A stretch of DNA of 64,000 nt, taken from Aradus depressus. Lineage: Eukaryota; Arthropoda; Insecta; Hemiptera; Aradidae. A program made the position numbers and the translations under genes. The DNA is taken from contig OY759217.1 in the NCBI GenBank assembly GCA_963662175.1, positions 8,434,562 through 8,498,561 on the forward strand. The letters run 5' to 3'. Shown piece after piece: positions 58,596 through 64,000 of this stretch. The number at the start of each line of letters is the position of its first letter. Positions within the stretch are counted from its first letter, which is position 1. The notes below the pieces were generated by a model. It was not told where the DNA came from. It was given only the letters and a program-made list of their open reading frames with translations, and did not search any database.

Positions 58596-59351
58596 TTAGG
58601 ATGACATCGTAAAAAAATCTGAAATGTTTTTTTGTGGAAATGTAATGGCAGTGTTTTCTTCTAACAAATGCGGGAAACTTTGAGAAATGCAGCAGTAAAA
58701 TCGGGCTTGACATCTATAGTGTCTCTGAATTACGTATAACGCTTCCATTATCTGTTTTCTGGTTGGTTTAATCAAAACGATTTCTTCTTCCTCCTCGTTT
58801 GGTCCTTCCTTCTGCTTTGATCCTCCCTCCTCGTCTGGTCCTTCCTTCTACTCTGGTCCTTCCTCCTCGTCTGGTCCTTCCTCTTGCTCTGGTCCTTCCT
58901 TCTGCTTTGGTTCTTTCTTCTGCTCTGGTCCTTCCTTCTGCTTTGACCCTCCCTCCTCGTCTGGTCCTTCCTTCTACTCTGGTCCTTCCTCCTCGTCTGG
59001 TCCTTCCTCTTGCTCTGGTCCTTCCTTCTGCTTTGGTTCTTTCTTCTGCTCTGGTCCTTCCTTCTACTCTGTTCCTTCCTCCTCGTCTGGTCCTTCCTCT
59101 TGCTCTGGTTCTTCCTTCTACTCTAGTCCTTCCCCCTTGTCTTGTCCTTCCTTCTGCTCTGAAGTCAAATCGCTTTCATCCAATGGTTCTGCAACTCTTG
59201 TATGTTCATATATGTTGACCAAGTTATCAAAAGTCATATTCGGCGGTGCATCAATTACGTTACGGTTTGCAATCCATTCGTCAGGCTCGTCAGTGGGTTT
59301 CATTAACTCATATGACACGAAAGTGAACTGGAATTTCTGATAAGTAAACAT
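58596..59351 (-). pseudogene. Tigger-like transposase C terminus with expanded acidic linker, copy B
   Basis: Minus-strand frame: MFTYQKFQFTF, DEWIANRNVIDAPPNMTFDN, LVNIYEHTRVAEPLDESDLT, then 18-bp units (59160-58797) reading KEGP, EQEEGP, KQKEGP and so on. After the array come EGPNEEEEEIVLIKPTRKQI, MEALYVIQRHYRCQ and the terminal KNISDFFTMSS. That end (P-T-R-x-Q-I-x-EAL helix, Q/N-ISDFF) is the Tigger/pogo C terminus. Several TAG codons in the array break the frame. The catalytic DDE core is not visible upstream. Confidence 0.72.
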
Positions 59352-59731
59352 TGCAAAGAGGGGGACAACTTAAGAGGAGAATTCTGATATATGCAGGTCC
59401 AACTGTATACCTGTTTATTGTGGTTGCATTTCGCGTTCGATCCTGTATACTACTGGTATATTGATAAATTTTCTTCAAATATGTTTCAGACGATACAAAC
59501 AGCTTACTCGTACCTGGCACTCCTTCGAACTATGGAGTAATAGGAGTACTAACACGTGGGACGTTCTCATCCTGTCCTGCAATCCAATTGTCTTGTTTAA
59601 AGCGATTTTATATTTCTTTGAATATCTGTTTCGAAATATACTGTATTTGTTGTTGAATTGACATTAAAGAATATTTAGTGTTTTTTTTTTTTTTCAACGT
59701 CCTTAATTTCTGTATTTCCGAATAGTAGTTA
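59352..59731. other. Spacer right of Tigger remnant
   Basis: No recognised transposase segment, although the element should extend in this direction. Short open frames on both strands show no family match. Confidence 0.5.
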
Positions 59732-59957
59732 GTTAGGTTTTATGACTCATGCCCGGGCTTTAACTACGAGGTCATATCGCCTACTACCAGAGCGCTCTTT
59801 CGTTACTCTGGTGGACATGAGCCCGACTCTACTATGGGAGTCCTAAATTTTACCCTAAATTTTTATTCACCTAGGGTAGGTGTATTTAACGAGTACCTGA
59901 CATCGTACAGGCTCGGGACCATCGCTTAACGCCCCATCCCAAGGACGGCGTGCTTGT
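59732..59957 (-). repeat. tRNA-derived SINE copy 9, head missing
   Basis: On the minus strand: body with GCGATGGTCCCGAGCCTGTA, the GTAGTAGGCGATATGACC block and GGCATGAGTCATAAAACCTA at the end. The 5' portion stops near the GGACGGCGTGCTTG segment. Confidence 0.9.
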
Positions 59958-60838
59958 CAAAGACAATTAGGTCAAAAATATAAGCGGTAACTTGTCAAAT
60001 GTACTTAGAACCCTAAGTAAAGTGTCTTAATATGGATCAAAATCTAATGAGCTCTAAGTCACAGACAGACATTGCGAAAATGTTTGAAAGCGTGTACATA
60101 CTTCCTTATACTAAAGTATCAGCCATAAAAAAGTAATAAATAAAACGAGACATTAACTGGATGAACAAAAACCAAAACTGTAAAACCCGGGACTATGATG
60201 GGCTTACAAAGGCAGGACTGTGAACTCCAAAGGCACGACTCTGTTCTCTAAAGGCACTCATTGTGAGAGCGGCAAATGGTTAGTTCAAAGGCGATGTAGG
60301 CCGGCTCTGTCAATCAACTTACTTCTTACACAAGTCGGTGGAACAATGGCTATGTGACCGTTGTGGACAAACCATTCGCGGACAGAATGGCCAGATACCC
60401 CAGGTGACCCTCCGTGACCTTCTGTAATATATCAGGTAGTGGGACACTTGTACAGCATGTTGTTATATCGGGGAAGGAGTATATAGTATAGTGTCCATCA
60501 TCCGGACGTCAAGTATCCGGAGAGTCAGAGAGTCCTCACTTTTGCATCGAAAAAAAATGTGATGTGGTCATAACAGGACTTTCTTATACCAACCACGTCC
60601 ACTAGACCACTCCCCCTCATACTGGCATTACTGGGTACATGAAAGTAATCCGTTGGCGCCAGCGGTTTTCTTCCTTTCTAAGAATGACTTTCTTATAAGT
60701 GACGCCAGAATGAAATGAATTCTAAACGCATGGTTTGTATACGACATTCCTGTTATGACCATATCACATATAATTAATTTATTCTTTATTATTATACTTC
60801 TTAATTATTTAATATTACTAACAATAATAGTTAGATAG
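59958..60838. other. Spacer with short interspersed repeat copy 3
   Basis: No gene. The segment at 60558-60640 matches those at 16555 and 32580. A Tigger-type terminus (ATCATCCGGACGTCAAGTAT) lies near 60498. Confidence 0.5.
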
Positions 60839-61075
60839 TTATTGTGACTCATGCCCGGGCTTTAACTACGAGGTCTTATCGCCTACTACCTCTTTCATCG
60901 TTCTGGTGGACACTATGGGAGTCCAAATTTTTGTCTATAAAGTACCATAAATTTTTATTCAACTAGAAGTCTTTAACGAGTACTTTACATTGTACTGGCT
61001 CGGGACCATCGCTTAACTTGCCATCCAAAGAACAGTGTGTTCAAGGTTTTTTGCCTGAGAGGTTTCGAACCCACG
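60839..61075 (-). repeat. tRNA-derived SINE copy 10, diverged
   Basis: On the minus strand it retains the B-box remnant GTGGGTTCGAAACC, part of the body, and GCCCGGGCATGAGTCACAAT. Internal deletions shorten it. Confidence 0.85.
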
Positions 61076-61695
61076 ACCGATAATAAATATATGTTTTATA
61101 TTCTTTGCTACGCGATATTACAATTACAATTTAAACATTACTTATTTTTTTTTGGGTGCTATAGCTAGGTCAATTGGTTTTGGCGGGAGAGCAAATATTT
61201 AGGCGTTAGGTAAGTACAATGTCAATGATTCACCGACGACGAAATTGAAAACGTTTTTATTTTATTTAAACCGTAAAACGGATTTCGGTTAAGCGGAGTT
61301 TTACTGCAAAATGATCAGTCTCTAGCGATATAATTGGGCCAGATATTGTACCGTAGAGTACCTACCACCTTTGAAGGATATTTGTCTTTAAGTTCTCTGA
61401 AGAATTGATTCTAGGATGAGATGTACGCTTCTTGTGTGTCTGATGACGGTACAATAGTACTCTAAGTCACGAGGTCCCTGTATAGAACTATTGTTCCTAG
61501 TTCTTTACAGATCGTGCCTGTCCATCACTTAAGTTCCATCTCAGCTTTCGTCTGTCCAGCAGAGAGCCACCTGAGAATTTTTCAAGTGATTATCCCAATC
61601 TCTGGCGTAGTCAAGATTAAAGGCGGGGTTGTCTACATAAAAAAAAAAACTTCTTTCAGGCCCTTCTCCACTTCGTAATTCAATGGATGCAATGA
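61076..61695. other. Spacer with Tigger-type terminus
   Basis: At about 61268-61310, GGATTTCGGTTAAGCGGAGT then TTTACTGCA is the inverse of a Tigger-type end. A dispersed-family fragment lies at 61160-61250. No gene. Confidence 0.5.
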
Positions 61696-62123
61696 AAGAT
61701 GATTCTCTATAACTACTGTTAATTCGAAGTGGGGAAGTACACTGTCGGTATTGAGTGCCGGTAGAGCCAAGTCCCACTCACCAATTGTCAGAAGCGCCTC
61801 TATAATCCCCTCTAAAGATAATCCTCTATAATTACTGTTAATTTGAAGTGGGGAAGTACATTGTCGGTATTGAGTGCGTCCAGCGAGGCACAGGCAGCCG
61901 GTAGAGGCAAGTCCCACTCACCAATTGTCAGAAGCGCCTCTATAATCCCCTCTAAAGATAATCCTCTATAACTACTGTTAATTCGAAATGGGGAAGTACA
62001 TTGTCGGTATTGAGTGCGTCTAGCGAGGCACAGGCAGCCGGTAGAGTTAAGTCCCACTCACCAATTGTCAGAAGCGCCTCTATAATCCCCTCTAAAGATA
62101 ATCCTCTATAACTACTGTTAATA
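61696..62123. repeat. 140-bp tandem repeat, about 3 copies
   Basis: GAAGCGCCTCTATAATCCCC recurs at 61791, 61931 and 62071, an exact 140-bp spacing. The first unit lacks a block of about 28 bp containing GCGAGGCACAGGCAGCC. Each unit includes the dispersed-family phrase GGGGAAGTACATTGTCGGTA. Confidence 0.92.
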
Positions 62124-63100
62124 TGTTTGACTTAGGAACTTCTTTACAAGTCCATTATCTCTTAAATGGTAACTAAAATGGGTGGGTAATTAACATTTAT
62201 TATTATCCTTAAAATTAATTACAGGCGCAAAATTGGGAGAAAAAAATATGAGAAAGTACATTTTTGTAGTTGGTTAATGTTAAAAAATTCGTCGACTGAA
62301 TAACTTCAGTACTTTCCCAGAACGAATTAATCAATTGACTTTTCGCTCCCCCTCCAAAACCAGATTTTCTGCGCTAATATTCAACAGTTGACTTATTGGC
62401 TCCTTAATCCTCAGACTGAATTCGACATCGGCAGTTATTAGGGTTTTGGTTAGTACCCCCCCCCCCCCCCCCCCCCTTCCTTTTTTCCGATTTCGCTAAA
62501 AACTAATGAGTGTCGTCCTTATGGGGTTTGAATTCACATATGAAATTTTATGTCGATACATTCATTACAATGGCAGTTATTAGAATTTTTTTGTTAATCC
62601 TTTCCCCTAATCCCCATTACAGGTTACATAACACCCTCTATACTTGGTATTGCTGAAGAAGTAAAATGAACTCAAATGATTGACTGAAAATCGATAGGTG
62701 TGGTTCTTATGGGGTTTTGGACACACATATAAAATTTCGTGTCGATACATTCATTCTATCGGGAGTTATCGTGTTCACAGACACACACCAACACACAGAC
62801 AGACATCATCGCGAAGATGGTCAAATCTTGACGCATGATTACAATAATTCCTTATACCATAAATAAATAAATGTTCAAATAATTTTTTTTTAAATAATTT
62901 TTTTGAAGTCCTTTGTCTGACAAATGATGTAGAGAACGTCGTTTACTTACAAGTCTATTAAATAGATTATTATGTGGCAGTAACTGCATTGAGGGACAAG
63001 AGGTGTTACATATGCATCATGTCGTCAGTCTGGAGTCATGTCCTACATAGAAGGTGACATGAATCTTACATGAAACTACATAATGCAGTACTTATCTGGA
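62124..63100. repeat. Dispersed repeat family, best-preserved copy at 62290-62800
   Basis: Ordered blocks: AGAACGAATTAATCAATTGA, TTTTCGCTCCCCCTCC, AGTTGACTTATTGGCTCC, a poly-C tract (62457-62476), CGATTTCGCTAAAAACTAAT, GTCGTCCTTATGGGGTTT, and GTCGATACATTCATT followed by TCGTGTTCACAGACACACAC. The block from CGATTTCGCT to ATTCATT occurs twice in tandem. The same blocks, rearranged or partial, occur at 10150, 15305, 21780, 24190, 25640, 31320, 33180, 34970/36325, 38440, 41290, 61160 and 63390. No coding capacity was seen. Confidence 0.7.
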
Positions 63101-63367
63101 GGTTGCCGGTAGCTTAGAGGTAGTGTGATTGTCTACTGAGTTCAAATCCTGCTGAGGTCCTCAGATTTTTTGATTGGTAATGTGAAAAATGCTTGACTAT
63201 GCAGTCCTTCGGATGGGAAGTTAAGGGATGATCCTGAGCCTGACGACGTCAGATACTCGTTAAAGACCCTCCCCCGGTATAGTCGGGCTCATGTCCACCG
63301 AAGAGACAGAAGGCAGTAGGCGATATGACCTCGTAGTTAAAGTCCGGGCATGAATCACAATAACTAT
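63101..63367 (+). repeat. tRNA-derived SINE copy 11
   Basis: Head GGTTGCCGGTAGCTTAGAGG with damaged boxes, body GGATGATCCTGAGCCTGACG, the GTAGGCGATATGACCTCG block and TCCGGGCATGAATCACAATA. Shorter than full length because of internal deletions. Confidence 0.88.
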
Positions 63368-64000
63368 CTTATCTGAAGGGGAACAACTCCATATTGGATT
63401 TTGATTTATATATCGATGTGTCTTGAGTTGAGCCCCTACCTCAGATCCTCTACTTCTCTTCGGCCAATTTCACGGAAAATTAATGTGTGAGCCGAAAACA
63501 AATCAATAAAATATATTCATTCTATCGGGAGTTCAATTGTGTTCACAAACATACAGACATTTTCATTTTTGGAATCAGGAGATCGAAAAACTTTATATAG
63601 CTGGTGAAGTAAAAACATAATCTCACAGAAAGGGTTTAATTTGTGACCAGAACAGGTTTTCAACGCAATAGTGTCATCATCGGTGGCACTTGCTACCTAT
63701 ACAGTGTAGCTTCTAAAGGACTACTGGCCAACAGTTTATTGCCGGTGATCCACCGACGACTTTTTAATCAGTTTTAGGTTAGAGTTAAGTACTTATACTT
63801 TACGTTATACAGTTATACATAATTGGAAAACTCAAAAAATTTGCGTAAATTTGCATAAAATATTAAGACTCTTTGGCGTAGAAGTGGACAAGAGTCACAC
63901 CACTTTATTAGATTCTTATGGTTAAGAAACTACATTCTTATGGTCAAGAAAAAGAAAGAGAGACAGATAAAAATAAAACTGAAGTAGAGGTTTGTTGTAA
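63368..64000. other. Spacer with dispersed-repeat fragment
   Basis: The part at 63390-63770 is a dispersed-family copy (TCTATCGGGAGTTCAATTGT, CCGGTGATCCACCGACGACT). Nothing else is recognisable up to the window edge. Confidence 0.5.

Overview
The window is eukaryotic and almost certainly from an insect. It contains an intron-split odorant receptor gene of the insect-specific 7tm_6 family, Penelope-like, Jockey-type and CR1-like retroelements, tRNA-derived SINEs, hAT, pogo/Tigger and PIF/Harbinger DNA transposons, and very AT-rich spacer DNA. The SINE tails are AACCT repeats, the complement of the usual insect telomere motif TTAGG. A large, repeat-rich genome such as that of a hemipteran fits, but the order is an inference. 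There are no operons and no prokaryotic signals.

Layout. 1-5.3 kb: a Ty3/Gypsy-type LTR element with a frameshifted gag and an internally deleted pol, leaving one open frame that fuses a G-patch domain to the end of integrase. 5.3-18.5 kb: spacer DNA with SINE copies, a 904-bp long-inverted-repeat element, and 20-bp and 142-bp tandem repeats. 18.5-21.65 kb: a 61-bp minisatellite of about 51 units with higher-order structure. 21.65-33.4 kb: more minisatellites (84, 30 and 46 bp), a MITE, duplicated retroelement ends and a tandemly repeated LINE tail. 33.4-40 kb: a hAT element that keeps only its BED zinc finger, a pogo element nested in a hAT-like element, a foldback element, and a 5'-truncated Jockey nested in a MITE.

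42.8-52.1 kb holds the one clear host gene, an odorant receptor on the plus strand. Four exons can be joined by GT-AG introns with compatible phases. Only the extreme N terminus and the last short exon are unplaced. Its third visible exon is separated from the second by a 6.5-kb intron that carries a head-to-head Penelope-like dimer and a Jockey fragment with a Harbinger element inside it. Just upstream of the fourth exon the first 84 nt of that exon plus 24 nt of the adjoining upstream sequence, including the splice acceptor, have been amplified as 108-bp in-frame units, giving eight extra copies of the acceptor. A stop codon in the last unit means that only the final acceptor gives a full-length receptor. 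This is the most unusual structure in the window.

52.2-57.3 kb is a nearly intact CR1/L2-like LINE on the minus strand, with one stop in ORF2 and one homopolymer frameshift in ORF1. 57.4-59.4 kb carries pogo/Tigger transposase remnants in which an acidic linker has grown into 18-bp minisatellites. 59.7-64 kb is spacer with SINEs, a 140-bp tandem repeat and copies of a dispersed repeat family.

Nearly all coding sequence here belongs to mobile elements. The receptor gene is the host component, and its introns have served as the landing site for several of them. Boundaries of repeats were read by eye and may be off by a few bases.
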